Positions 1 to 6,987 of a stretch of DNA of 41,787 nt are shown one piece after another. Position 1 is the first letter of the stretch; every line of letters begins with the position of its first letter. Origin of the DNA: CAZRVH01 sp964624905 (GTDB taxonomy: Bacteria > Patescibacteriota > Gracilibacteria > Peribacterales > Peribacteraceae); the NCBI GenBank assembly GCA_964624905.1, contig CAZUYK010000010.1, positions 1 through 41,787 on the forward strand, read 5' to 3'. The notes beneath the pieces are model-generated. The model did not search any database. It was not told the origin of the DNA and worked only from the letters and a program-made list of their open reading frames with translations. The translations under genes and the position numbers were made by a program.

Positions 1-2
1 AG

Positions 3-1064
3 GGAGACCCGGGCGAGAGCCGTTTCTTCGTCTCCGCGGAAGACGACCTCATGCGTCTTTTCGGCGGCGACCGCCTGAAGACCATGATGGAACGTCTCAA
101 CGTGCCAGACGACGTCCCGCTCCAAAATACGATGGTGACGCGCAGCATCGAGAGCGCCCAGAAGCGCGTGGAAGGCCACCACTTCGATATCCGCAAGCAC
201 GTCCTCCAGTACGACGACGTGATGAACAAGCACCGCGAGATCATCTACAAGCGCCGCCAGAAGATCCTGGAGAAGCTTGCGCAGCAGGGTGCCGATGAGG
301 GAAGCGCCCTTCACAATGACGTCCTGTCCGCCATCCGCAAGGAGGGCGAGGCCATCGTGGATTTGCACGCTGCGGACATCGACGACGAGAAGTGGAACCG
401 CCAGGAGATCGTGGAAAGCCTAAGCGCCCTGCACCCCGCCTTCCGTTCCATCCTCCCGATGGACACGATGAAGAACTTCAACGACCGCGACAAACTCCGT
501 GCGTTCATCGGCGACGTTGCCGTGAAATTCTACGAAGAGAAGTGCAACGAACAGACGCTGGAGACCGTCGCCCAGGCCGAGCGCGCCGTCACGCTGCGCT
601 CCATCGACACGCATTGGATGGATCATATCGACGATATGTCGCACCTGCGCGAGCAGGTCGCCTTCTCCGGTTATGCGCAGAGGGATCCGCTCATCGAATA
701 CCAGGACCAGGGATACCAGCGCTTCCAACGCCTTATCGCGAACATCGAAAGCACCATCACGCGCACGCTGATGCAGATCGACTTCGGACAGTTCGCGCCG
801 CGCGAGGTGTTGCGCCAGGCCGAGGAGGAATTGAAGAATATTTCCACGAACGAAGACCAGATTTCCGGCGACCTGGAGCAGACAGGCGTCGGTTCGCTGA
901 TGCAGCAGGGCGGACAGCAGCCCCAGGACGCGGCGGGCATCGTCGCGCAGCGCTTGAAGGCCAACGCACCGAAGCAGATCGTGTCTGACAAAGTCGGCCG
1001 CAATGACCCCTGTCCGTGCGGCAGCGGCAAGAAATACAAGAAGTGCCATGGCATCGACGCATAA
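3..1064 (+). CDS. secA: SecA preprotein translocase ATPase, C-terminal part (5' end outside window)
   Basis: This is the last ~353 residues of SecA, the ATPase that pushes unfolded precursors through SecYEG. The frame is open from base 3, so the start lies upstream of the window. Visible are the region around VTRSIESAQKRVEG and YDDVMNKHREIIY (second nucleotide-binding fold into the helical scaffold), the helical wing/scaffold segment with THWMDHIDDMSHLREQV, and a C-terminal SEC-C zinc motif (RNDPCPCGSGKKYKKCHG) that binds SecB or ribosomes in other bacteria. The acidic/Gln-rich linker before the zinc motif is typical. The 3' end overlaps the next gene by 17 nt, so the two are probably co-transcribed. 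Confidence 0.97.
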   Translation, partial: GDPGESRFFVSAEDDLMRLFGGDRLKTMMERLNVPDDVPLQNTMVTRSIESAQKRVEGHHFDIRKHVLQYDDVMNKHREIIYKRRQKILEKLAQQGADEGSALHNDVLSAIRKEGEAIVDLHAADIDDEKWNRQEIVESLSALHPAFRSILPMDTMKNFNDRDKLRAFIGDVAVKFYEEKCNEQTLETVAQAERAVTLRSIDTHWMDHIDDMSHLREQVAFSGYAQRDPLIEYQDQGYQRFQRLIANIESTITRTLMQIDFGQFAPREVLRQAEEELKNISTNEDQISGDLEQTGVGSLMQQGGQQPQDAAGIVAQRLKANAPKQIVSDKVGRNDPCPCGSGKKYKKCHGIDA

Positions 1065-1527
1065 CGTGACGTCGCGCAAAGTGCTGACACTCTGTTTCGT
1101 GCAGGACGGATCCCGCATCCTGTTGGGCATGAAGAAGCGCGGGTTTGGATCGGATAGATGGAACGGGTTCGGTGGCAAGCTGGAACCGGGCGAGAGCATC
1201 GAGGAGGCCGCTCATCGCGAACTGCGAGAGGAGGCGGGTATCGGCGTATTAAGCATGGAGAAGGCGGGTCTCCTGGAATTCACGTTCGAGGGCGATCCGG
1301 TACTCTTGGAAGTACACGTGTTCCGCGCGTCGGGGATGATCGGCGAGCCGGTCGAATCCGATGAAATGAAGCCGCAGTGGTTCGAGGAATCCGAGATCCC
1401 CTACGACGCGATGTGGCTGGATGACAAGCATTGGCTGCCGGTTTTTTTGAAAGGAAAGAAATTCCATGGCGTCTTCCACTTCGAAAACGAGAAGAAACTC
1501 CTGGAATATACCGTCGCCGAGGCGTAA
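1048..1527 (+). CDS. Nudix hydrolase, MTH1/NUDT1-like oxidised purine nucleotide sanitiser
   Basis: A 159-aa Nudix protein. The Nudix box is complete (GKLEPGE at 44-50 followed by RELREEAGI), giving the Mg-binding glutamates. Unusually for a bacterial MutT, the rest follows mammalian MTH1 closely as I remember it: LLGMKKRGFG near residues 25-34, RWNGFGGK at 37-44 (the Asn matches the MTH1 purine-binding Asn33), PVESDEM, the WLDDKHW segment (matching the MTH1 Asp119/Asp120 pair) and KKFHG near the end. Likely role: hydrolysis of 8-oxo-dGTP or 2-OH-dATP to monophosphates to prevent mutation. An upstream in-frame ATG at 1003 exists, but the ATG at 1048 gives a family-length protein and overlaps the secA stop by only 17 nt. 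Confidence 0.92.
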   Translation: MASTHNVTSRKVLTLCFVQDGSRILLGMKKRGFGSDRWNGFGGKLEPGESIEEAAHRELREEAGIGVLSMEKAGLLEFTFEGDPVLLEVHVFRASGMIGEPVESDEMKPQWFEESEIPYDAMWLDDKHWLPVFLKGKKFHGVFHFENEKKLLEYTVAEA

Positions 1528-1536
1528 GCTGGGGCA

Positions 1537-2715
1537 ATGACCACTCTCCGCTCTTCATGCATTGCATTCGTCGGAATTTTGTTCGCGCTGTCCGCTTCCT
1601 CGGTCTTCGCGATGTCGTGCGCCATTGATGTAAATGGCAAGACGACATGCCCGACATCGGAACAGGTCGATTCCTTCTATGCTTCGCAGGCAGCGGCTCC
1701 CGTGTGTGATAACAACGGCACTTCATGGATACATCGCGAAAGTGATCCGCCTGCGATGGTGCAGCTGGCCAAGTGCGCCGGATGCACTGCGGTCTGCAGT
1801 AATGTCGGCACAAAGAGCGAGGGATGGTACAGCTCCTGCGACGGGTCGCTGATTGAGTGGGCGCATTGCGACACGAAGGACATGGCGGTATGTACTATGG
1901 ATGCGAAGCAGTGCCCCGATGGCAGTTACGTCGGGCGCGACGGTAACAATAATTGCGAGTGGCAGGAATGTCCTGGCAATGAGCAAAAATTAGTATTTTC
2001 CGACGTCCTCGCATCCCATCGCAACGCCCAGGCAATCAACTATGTGCAGTCGCAGGGAATTGTCGAAGGATATGCAGATGGTACCTACAAACCGGATCAA
2101 ACGATCAACCGCGCGGAGTTTGTGAAGATTCTTGTGAATGCCCAATTCCCAAGCTCGGTAAGCGCGTGCATGTTGGGCCACGGAGGGGCGGCTTCCTTCC
2201 TTATGGATCTCGATACCGAAGCTTGGTATGCGAAGCACGTCTGCGTTGCCTTCGACAAGCAAATCATTCAGGGTTATCCCGATGGTACGTTCCGTTCTTC
2301 GACGACGGTCAATTTCGCCGAAGCCGCCAAAATCATCTCGCTCTCTTTTGAGATTGCGGCACCCGGCATTGCGGCGCATGAGCCTTGGTACGCGCCGTTT
2401 GTCCGCGACCTTGAGCGATACAATGCGATTCCCCTTTCCATCACGTCTTTTGACCAGAAGATCACCCGCGGCGAGATGGCGGAGATGGTCTGGAGGTTGA
2501 AAGCAAAGATGACGGATTTGCCGTCCCAGACTTTCGATTCTTTATCTTCCCTCGCCAATCCGGCGAAGCGGGACGGGTCATCGGATTTCTCCTGCGCGGA
2601 TGCGTTTCGTACCACGGGCATGTGTCCGCAGGATCGTTGCGTCATGGATTGCGCGGACCGGGACAATCCGCCCAAAGACGGCCTTGGTTGCCCGCCCGGC
2701 TGTTTCGAGAAGTAA
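1537..2715 (+). CDS. Secreted S-layer-homology (SLH) protein, Cys-rich
   Basis: A 392-aa exported protein. Residues 1-25 form a signal peptide ending SSVFA. Residues ~27-150 are Cys-rich with no family I can name. Three SLH repeats follow: ~153-205 (FSDV, GIVEGYADGTYKPDQTINRA), ~215-265 (WYAKHVCVAFDKQ, IQGYPDGTFRSS) and a weaker one at ~275-325. SLH triplets bind secondary wall polysaccharide and anchor proteins at the cell surface. The last ~45 residues hold six cysteines (CPQDRCVMDC, GCPPGC). It starts 9 nt after the Nudix stop and probably belongs to the secA transcript. It resembles the SLH protein at 6988-8682 in repeat layout but lacks its serine linker. Ligand and function are unknown. 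Confidence 0.9.
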   Translation: MTTLRSSCIAFVGILFALSASSVFAMSCAIDVNGKTTCPTSEQVDSFYASQAAAPVCDNNGTSWIHRESDPPAMVQLAKCAGCTAVCSNVGTKSEGWYSSCDGSLIEWAHCDTKDMAVCTMDAKQCPDGSYVGRDGNNNCEWQECPGNEQKLVFSDVLASHRNAQAINYVQSQGIVEGYADGTYKPDQTINRAEFVKILVNAQFPSSVSACMLGHGGAASFLMDLDTEAWYAKHVCVAFDKQIIQGYPDGTFRSSTTVNFAEAAKIISLSFEIAAPGIAAHEPWYAPFVRDLERYNAIPLSITSFDQKITRGEMAEMVWRLKAKMTDLPSQTFDSLSSLANPAKRDGSSDFSCADAFRTTGMCPQDRCVMDCADRDNPPKDGLGCPPGCFEK

Positions 2716-2726
2716 GAAAATGCATG

Positions 2727-2732
2727 TAGGAT
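2727..2732 (+). promoter_or_regulatory. -10 box of holB (leaderless type)
   Basis: TAGGAT lies 8 nt before the holB ATG, so transcription would begin at or next to the start codon. No Shine-Dalgarno site is visible. Confidence 0.5.
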
Positions 2733-2740
2733 AGGTATCC

Positions 2741-3715
2741 ATGCATTCGCGCGAGATCATCGGCCACAAGCGGCAACTCGCCGAACTGCAGAGCGATATC
2801 GACAGCGGTAACGTCTCCCATGCGTACCTGTTCACAGGTCCCGCGCACGTGGGGAAGACGACGGTGGCGACATGGTTTGCGCAGCAGTTGGTGACGAAGG
2901 ATGTGGATCCAGCGAAAAAAGAAGATGTGCTGAAGCGGATGGACAAGTTGTTGCATCCAGATTTTTTGATGTTGGATGACCTGTGGATCGAAGAGGTGAA
3001 CGAGGATTTCGAGACGATCGCCCTCACGACCAACGTGCCGCAGCAGCACCGCGCCAAGACGCCGACCATGAAGACCGATACGATCGGCATCGACGACGTG
3101 CGCGAGATCCAGAAGCGCGTGCAGGAGACGGGCGAAGGATTCTGGAGGCCATGCCTCATCACGCGCATCGACCGCCTCCAGGAAGCGGCTGCCAACGCGT
3201 TCCTGAAGACCCTCGAGGAACCGCCGCCCGGCCGCGTGTTCATCCTCACCACAGAAGCACTGGATACGTTGCCGACGATCGTATCGCGTACCCGCGTCAT
3301 CCACTTCGACCGCGTTTCCCCCGCCGACCTGGACCCCCTTCTGAAAGATGAATCCCCCGACGATGCGCACTTCCTGTCGCATCTTTCCCAGGGCGCGCCC
3401 GGCATGCTCATTCAGCTGCTCGATGATCCCGACCTGCGCCGCGAGGAGAAGACGCTGCACACGCATGCCGTCTCATTTTGGAGTGCCAGGACGCCGTTGG
3501 AGCGCCTGAAGATCTTGGAGCCGCTCTTGGAACGCGGAGCCGCGGCGGATCGGCTTTTGTTGCATTTGTCGTTGGCACTGCGCGAATACCCCCTGCGAAC
3601 GCATCGGCACGAACGGGAGTTGATGGAGTTGATCCGCGGCCTTGAGACAAACGCCTCGAGGCCGTTGCTTGTCCAGCGCTTTTTGCTGGGCTTGGAGGCG
3701 ATGAAAACGGCCTAA
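2741..3715 (+). CDS. holB: DNA polymerase III delta-prime subunit / clamp-loader AAA+ protein
   Basis: A 324-aa AAA+ protein of the DnaX/HolB family, part of the clamp loader that opens the beta clamp on primed DNA. The N-terminal IIGHKRQLAEL and HAYLFTGPAHVGKTT (Walker A, ~28-43) are followed by the DDVREIQKRV segment, the sensor-1 region NAFLKTLEEPP, and TLPTIVSRTRVIHF. The segment between ~70 and 105 is longer than usual for delta-prime. A Cys4 zinc module as in DnaX is not seen, which argues for HolB rather than DnaX. The conserved Walker A suggests it may still bind ATP, unlike E. coli delta-prime. Confidence 0.85.
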   Translation: MHSREIIGHKRQLAELQSDIDSGNVSHAYLFTGPAHVGKTTVATWFAQQLVTKDVDPAKKEDVLKRMDKLLHPDFLMLDDLWIEEVNEDFETIALTTNVPQQHRAKTPTMKTDTIGIDDVREIQKRVQETGEGFWRPCLITRIDRLQEAAANAFLKTLEEPPPGRVFILTTEALDTLPTIVSRTRVIHFDRVSPADLDPLLKDESPDDAHFLSHLSQGAPGMLIQLLDDPDLRREEKTLHTHAVSFWSARTPLERLKILEPLLERGAAADRLLLHLSLALREYPLRTHRHERELMELIRGLETNASRPLLVQRFLLGLEAMKTA

Positions 3716-3784
3716 AGTATGCAAATTGGCTGTGGAATGCCGAAAACAGCTTCAAAAACCATCGTTTTTTTTCGGCGCGTGCGC

Positions 3785-3790
3785 TAGTAT
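3785..3790 (+). promoter_or_regulatory. -10 box of murA (leaderless type)
   Basis: TAGTAT lies 10 nt before the murA ATG at 3801. A longer in-frame reading starting at 3726 would run through this box and is therefore not preferred. Confidence 0.5.
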
Positions 3791-3800
3791 TGTGGACCCT

Positions 3801-5084
3801 ATGGATATCCGATACCAGATCACCGGCGGCATCCCCCTCCAGGGCGAGGTCACCATCAGCGGTAGCAAGAACGCCGCGCTCCCCATGATCGCCGCGACCG
3901 TCCTCGCCTCGGGCGAGTCGGTCCTTACCAATGTGCCGAGGTTGCGCGACACCGAACTCCTTCTGAAGATCCTGGAGTTCCTGGGCGCCAAGACGAGCTT
4001 TGAAAACGGCACGGTGCGCATCGACAACACGAACCTTGAAAGCAAGCCCATCCCGCACGAATACGTCAGCAAACTGCGCGGAGCCATCGTGCTGCTCGGC
4101 CCGCTGCTCGCGCGCTTCGGCGTCGTCGAGATGTCGTATCCGGGTGGATGCGTGCTTGGCAAGCGCCCCGTGGAAGCCCACGTCCTCGCGTTGGAACAGA
4201 TGGGTGCTTCCAACATGAGCACCAACGAAGTCCTCCACCTGCAGGGCAAGCTCCACGCTGCGCGCATCATCATGCCGGCGTTCTCCGTCACCGCCACCGA
4301 GATCGCCATGTGCGCGGCCGCAAACACGCCAGGCGAGACGCGCATCGATATCGCCACCGCGGAGCCGCATGTACAGGCAGTGGCCCGCATGGTGCAATCC
4401 ATGGGCGCGGAGGTGGACGGCATCGGCACGAACACGCTCATCATCCGCGGACGCAGCGACCTCAAGCCGGTCGCGGCCCGCGTTCCGTTCGATTATCTCG
4501 AAGCGGGATGCTTCGTTATCGCCGCACTCGTCACGAAGGGCAAGCTGCGCCTGCGCGACGTCGACGCCGATGACCTCCTCTGCTTCCTGGATATCGTGAA
4601 GCGCGCCGGTGGCATCATGAAATACACGCCGGAGGACCGTACGCTGTTCGTCGATGGCGAACTGTCGTTCCTCAATGCCATGAAGGTCCAGACGGGTATC
4701 CACCCCGGATTCCCCACCGATCTCCAGGCCCCCATGGGCGTCCTCATGACGCAGGCGAAGGGCGTGTCCCGCATTTTCGAAACGATCTTCGAAGGCCGCA
4801 TGGCGTACCTCTACGAATTGGAAAAGATGGGTGCGCACGTGGAAATCCTCAATGCCCACCAGGCGTTGATCATCGGTCCTACCCCGCTGAAGGGCCGCAT
4901 CGTCGCGTCCAACGACATCCGCGCCGGCGCCGCCATGGTGCTTGCGGGCCTCTGTGCCGAAGGCCAGACGACCATCACCGACGTGAAGTACATCGAGCGC
5001 GGCTACGACCAGCTGGACGAAAAGCTAAGGAGTGTGGGAGCCAGGATCGAGAGGATGGTGGTGGACGGGGGTACGGCGGCGTGA
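3801..5084 (+). CDS. murA: UDP-N-acetylglucosamine 1-carboxyvinyltransferase
   Basis: A 427-aa enolpyruvyl transferase that moves enolpyruvate from PEP to UDP-GlcNAc, the first committed step of peptidoglycan synthesis in the cytoplasm. It starts with the canonical MDIRYQITGG, then ISGSKNAALP (Lys/Asn substrate site) and YPGGCVLGKRP with the reactive cysteine at about residue 117, so it should be fosfomycin-sensitive in principle. Further landmarks are PGFPTDLQAP and RAGAAMVLAGL. The start at 3801 fits the family and the -10 box just upstream. The last ~20 codons use AGG, CTA, AGT and GGA more than the rest of the gene, and a long palindrome begins 8 nt after the stop. Confidence 0.97.
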   Translation: MDIRYQITGGIPLQGEVTISGSKNAALPMIAATVLASGESVLTNVPRLRDTELLLKILEFLGAKTSFENGTVRIDNTNLESKPIPHEYVSKLRGAIVLLGPLLARFGVVEMSYPGGCVLGKRPVEAHVLALEQMGASNMSTNEVLHLQGKLHAARIIMPAFSVTATEIAMCAAANTPGETRIDIATAEPHVQAVARMVQSMGAEVDGIGTNTLIIRGRSDLKPVAARVPFDYLEAGCFVIAALVTKGKLRLRDVDADDLLCFLDIVKRAGGIMKYTPEDRTLFVDGELSFLNAMKVQTGIHPGFPTDLQAPMGVLMTQAKGVSRIFETIFEGRMAYLYELEKMGAHVEILNAHQALIIGPTPLKGRIVASNDIRAGAAMVLAGLCAEGQTTITDVKYIERGYDQLDEKLRSVGARIERMVVDGGTAA

Positions 5085-5091
5085 CGGGGTG

Positions 5092-5158
5092 ATAGGTTAT
5101 AGGTGATAGAGCCATTCCTCGATGTTGTCTGTTTTTCTGCCTATCACCTATAACCTAT
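5092..5158. repeat. Long inverted repeat after murA
   Basis: Perfect 18-bp arms, ATAGGTTATAGGTGATAG at 5092-5109 and its complement at 5141-5158, flank a 31-nt loop. A shorter version of the same element follows the SLH gene at 8692-8731. There is no T-run after the stem, so it is a hairpin repeat rather than a standard terminator, though it may stop transcription or protect mRNA ends. Confidence 0.9.
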
Positions 5159-5196
5159 AACCTTCTCAACCTCTAGATCCGCTTCATCCAATCCTC

Positions 5197-5202
5197 TACA
5201 CT
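5197..5202 (+). promoter_or_regulatory. -10 box of the gene at 5212 (leaderless type)
   Basis: TACACT lies 9 nt before the ATG. Confidence 0.45.
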
Positions 5203-5211
5203 CCCCCTATC

Positions 5212-5739
5212 ATGTTGACCTACTCGTTCGCCGGCCCCGCTTCCGTGAAGTGCACGGGCGGCTCCATGCCCATCCTTTCGTTCCCCGCCAAGCCCCTCGA
5301 AGGAGCGGTGAACCTCTTTGCATCCCCCGAGGAAGCTCCCACGCGCGAGCGCATCTCCTGGCCGGGCGAATACGACGTGTCGGGTATCACGGTGCGTGGC
5401 ATTGGACAGATGGAGGGGCAGAAGGTGTCGTACATGGTGGAGAACGACGGCGTGCGCACGGCCTTCATTTCCGCGCCGCTGGAAGACTGGGAGGCGATCG
5501 ACATCGAACACTTCGGAGACATCCACGTGCTGGTCCTTCCCGCGGAAGACGCGAAGAAGTGCCAGACGCTCATCGATGAGATCGATCCGCGGGTCCTCAT
5601 CCTCGTTCCTGGATTGGACGGTTCCATCCACCCGGATGTGTTGAAGGCCGCAGGCGCCCAGGGCAAGGAAGTGACGAAGGATTTCAAACTGAAGGGTATC
5701 GGCGCCGCCGAAGGCCGCGAAGTGGTGGTTCTTGGCTGA
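5212..5739 (+). CDS. Metallo-beta-lactamase-fold-like protein lacking metal ligands
   Basis: A 175-aa protein. The stretch WPGEYDVSGITVRGIG (~57-72), then a repeated beta pattern, DIHVLVLP and PRVLILVP, resembles the second half of small MBL-fold hydrolases (UlaG/YtnP-like) common in CPR genomes. The defining HxHxDH metal motif and later His/Asp ligands are absent: the only histidines are at the IEHFGDIH segment and SIHPD. It is therefore either a non-catalytic relative or a different fold. It has its own promoter and stands alone between the murA palindrome and the tRNA locus. Assignment rests on pattern recall only. Confidence 0.5.
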   Translation: MLTYSFAGPASVKCTGGSMPILSFPAKPLEGAVNLFASPEEAPTRERISWPGEYDVSGITVRGIGQMEGQKVSYMVENDGVRTAFISAPLEDWEAIDIEHFGDIHVLVLPAEDAKKCQTLIDEIDPRVLILVPGLDGSIHPDVLKAAGAQGKEVTKDFKLKGIGAAEGREVVVLG

Positions 5740-5770
5740 TTTTCCGCATGATTCGAGTGACGGAATAAGC

Positions 5771-5776
5771 TATTAT
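5771..5776 (+). promoter_or_regulatory. -10-like box upstream of the tRNA stub
   Basis: TATTAT ends 8 nt before the truncated tRNA 5' end, at the distance expected for an original tRNA promoter. The intact tRNA has its own candidate TACAAT at 5858-5863. Confidence 0.35.
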
Positions 5777-5783
5777 TTTGCCG

Positions 5784-5802
5784 TGGTCCCGTAGTTCAAC
5801 GG
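5784..5802 (+). pseudogene. Truncated 5' end of tRNA-Arg
   Basis: TGGTCCCGTAGTTCAAC (5784-5800) is identical to the 5' end of the intact tRNA-Arg at 5873-5889, including one flanking base. The match stops there, and an 8-bp perfect hairpin follows (GTGCGTGC at 5804-5811, GCACGCAC at 5815-5822, 3-nt loop). No anticodon arm, T arm or acceptor partner follows, so this is a remnant. It looks like the original 5' end left behind when a new copy was formed or inserted 90 bp downstream. Confidence 0.75.
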
Positions 5803-5857
5803 CGTGCGTGCGGCGCACGCACTTCAAAAGACTATTCGGTCCCCTTGTTCTTTCATC

Positions 5858-5863
5858 TACAAT
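5858..5863 (+). promoter_or_regulatory. -10 box of intact tRNA-Arg
   Basis: TACAAT ends 10 nt before the mature tRNA 5' end. A TTGTTC lies upstream at 5845-5850, but it is too close to be a normal -35. Confidence 0.4.
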
Positions 5864-5873
5864 CCCTGTCCAT

Positions 5874-5948
5874 GGTCCCGTAGTTCAACAGATAGAACGA
5901 GCCTCTCCTAAGGGCTAGATACTGGTGCGATTCCAGTCGGGACTACCA
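5874..5948 (+). tRNA. tRNA-Arg(CCU)
   Basis: A full cloverleaf can be folded. The acceptor stem is GGTCCCG with CGGGACT (one terminal G-U pair), the D stem is GTTC/GAAC, the anticodon stem is AGCCT/GGGCT around loop CTCCTAA (anticodon CCT, reading AGG), and the T stem is ACTGG/CCAGT around a 7-nt loop. Discriminator A and an encoded CCA close it at 5948. The 5' end is duplicated at 5784-5800. Confidence 0.95.
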
Positions 5949-6036
5949 TTCGACTCACTTCGCTCGCTCATGGTCCTTCACTTCGTTTCGGGCCATCGCT
6001 TCATGCCAAGTCGAATGACGGTGAGCGTAGTCGAAC
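5948..6036. repeat. Palindromic repeat cluster next to tRNA-Arg
   Basis: ATTCGACT (5948-5955) is inverted at 6009-6016, and a GGTGAGCGTAGTCGAACC segment follows at 6020-6037. The latter is related to the CCTGAGCCTGTCGAAGG repeat that separates the two uvrB tails at 25998-26020. No gene is visible between the tRNA and 6063. Confidence 0.6.
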
Positions 6037-6062
6037 CGCCACATTACTTCATGTAACCAATT

Positions 6063-6284
6063 ATGAAAATTTCACTCCCCCTCGCCGGCTTCTCATCCGC
6101 ATTACTCGTCGCGTGCGCTCCGGCGAACGTAGCCCAAGATCCCGCGACGGATCCGTCCTGCATCGTCTATTTCGACGGCTGCAATACTTGTACCAAGATG
6201 GGCGGAGGAATCGGCTGCACCAAAAAAGCCTGCGACCCGGGAAGCATGCAAAAGCCCTATTGCATGGAATTTACGAAGGATTAA
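6063..6284 (+). CDS. Small Cys-rich lipoprotein
   Basis: A 73-aa protein with a lipoprotein signal: a short N-region MKIS, a hydrophobic stretch, and a lipobox LLVAC that would place the lipidated cysteine at residue 18. The mature part is only ~55 residues with seven more cysteines (including CNTCTKMGGGIGC), likely in disulfides outside the membrane. It converges tail-to-tail (1-nt gap) with another Cys-rich lipoprotein at 6286-6882. No known family is recognised. Confidence 0.75.
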   Translation: MKISLPLAGFSSALLVACAPANVAQDPATDPSCIVYFDGCNTCTKMGGGIGCTKKACDPGSMQKPYCMEFTKD

Positions 6285-6285
6285 A

Positions 6286-6882
6286 TCAGCCTTCCTTCAC
6301 CACGCCGGCGCACTTTCCATCGATGCAGCGGCACTCGGCACCTTCTCCGGCGGCGTTAGTATCGCAGGTGCAATTAATATCCGCTGCGCACGAGACGGTG
6401 CTTCCGGTCGCATTCGTATCGGGACAAGTAATGGCACATGCCCCATCCACGCACATCGATACGAACGGGCAGGAGGAGCGCGTCAGGTAATCCATCGGGG
6501 TGTTGCAGTCGTCGTGGGTATCGCAGCTGGCACCCGTATTTCCCTTTATAATGTCGTTGGTGCTCTTAGTCATTACCGCGCTCGCCGTGCATTTGCCGTT
6601 GATGCAGCCCACCGTATTTGTCGCAATGCATGAATAAGTGCAATCAGAAGGGAAATTCATAGCTAGATTGGCAATGCGCGTTGCCTGGTTTCTGTTAACT
6701 ACGATTTCACAGCCAAAAGGACATTTATTCCCGATGATGGAACAATCATCTGCGGTGACGCAGTAATTCGCTTCCTCGATGGCGTTGCGTATGCCTTCCT
6801 CGATTGTTGCGGAGGGCGCGGTACAGGCAGTGAGGAGCATCAGCGCGAGAATGGGGAAGGCATATCTGTGCATGAGGGGCAT
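6286..6882 (-). CDS. Cys-rich lipoprotein of unknown function
   Basis: About 198 aa. The signal MHRYAFPILALMLLTAC ends in a lipobox (LTAC). The mature part has many regularly spaced cysteines, with segments such as NYCVTADDCSIIGNKCPFGC and GCINGKC that recall the CxxxxxCxxGxCxxG modules of the large surface protein at 34850. It is probably a surface-exposed, disulfide-stabilised protein. Starts at 6882 (MPLMHR) or 6873 (MHRY) are both possible, and no Shine-Dalgarno site helps choose. A perfect 7-bp inverted repeat lies directly upstream. Confidence 0.75.
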   Translation of the reverse strand: MPLMHRYAFPILALMLLTACTAPSATIEEGIRNAIEEANYCVTADDCSIIGNKCPFGCEIVVNRNQATRIANLAMNFPSDCTYSCIATNTVGCINGKCTASAVMTKSTNDIIKGNTGASCDTHDDCNTPMDYLTRSSCPFVSMCVDGACAITCPDTNATGSTVSCAADINCTCDTNAAGEGAECRCIDGKCAGVVKEG

Positions 6883-6883
6883 T

Positions 6884-6900
6884 TTCTCACGCCGTGAGAA
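6884..6900. promoter_or_regulatory. Inverted repeat just upstream of the lipoprotein gene
   Basis: TTCTCAC-GCC-GTGAGAA, perfect 7-bp arms ending 1 nt before the ATG at 6882. It could be an operator or an mRNA hairpin over the start. No regulator is identified. Confidence 0.4.
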
Positions 6901-6972
6901 TGCGGGCAAAAAAGTCGTGAAGAAAATTGATCATTCTCGCGCATGATATATATCGATGACGGGGCCGTATGT

Positions 6973-6978
6973 TATACT
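6973..6978 (+). promoter_or_regulatory. -10 box of SLH gene 6988 (leaderless type)
   Basis: TATACT lies 9 nt before the ATG at 6988. The start is independently fixed by the signal peptide that begins there. Confidence 0.55.
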
Positions 6979-6987
6979 GCGCGCCAT

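Noticed and set aside
3408..4859. A 483-codon open frame on the minus strand across murA.
   Set aside because: It lies antisense to a full-length, motif-complete murA. Long antisense frames are expected in GC-rich coding DNA, and the translation shows no domain.
5784..5822. A second complete tRNA gene.
   Set aside because: Only the first ~17 bases match; no anticodon arm, T arm or acceptor partner can be folded.
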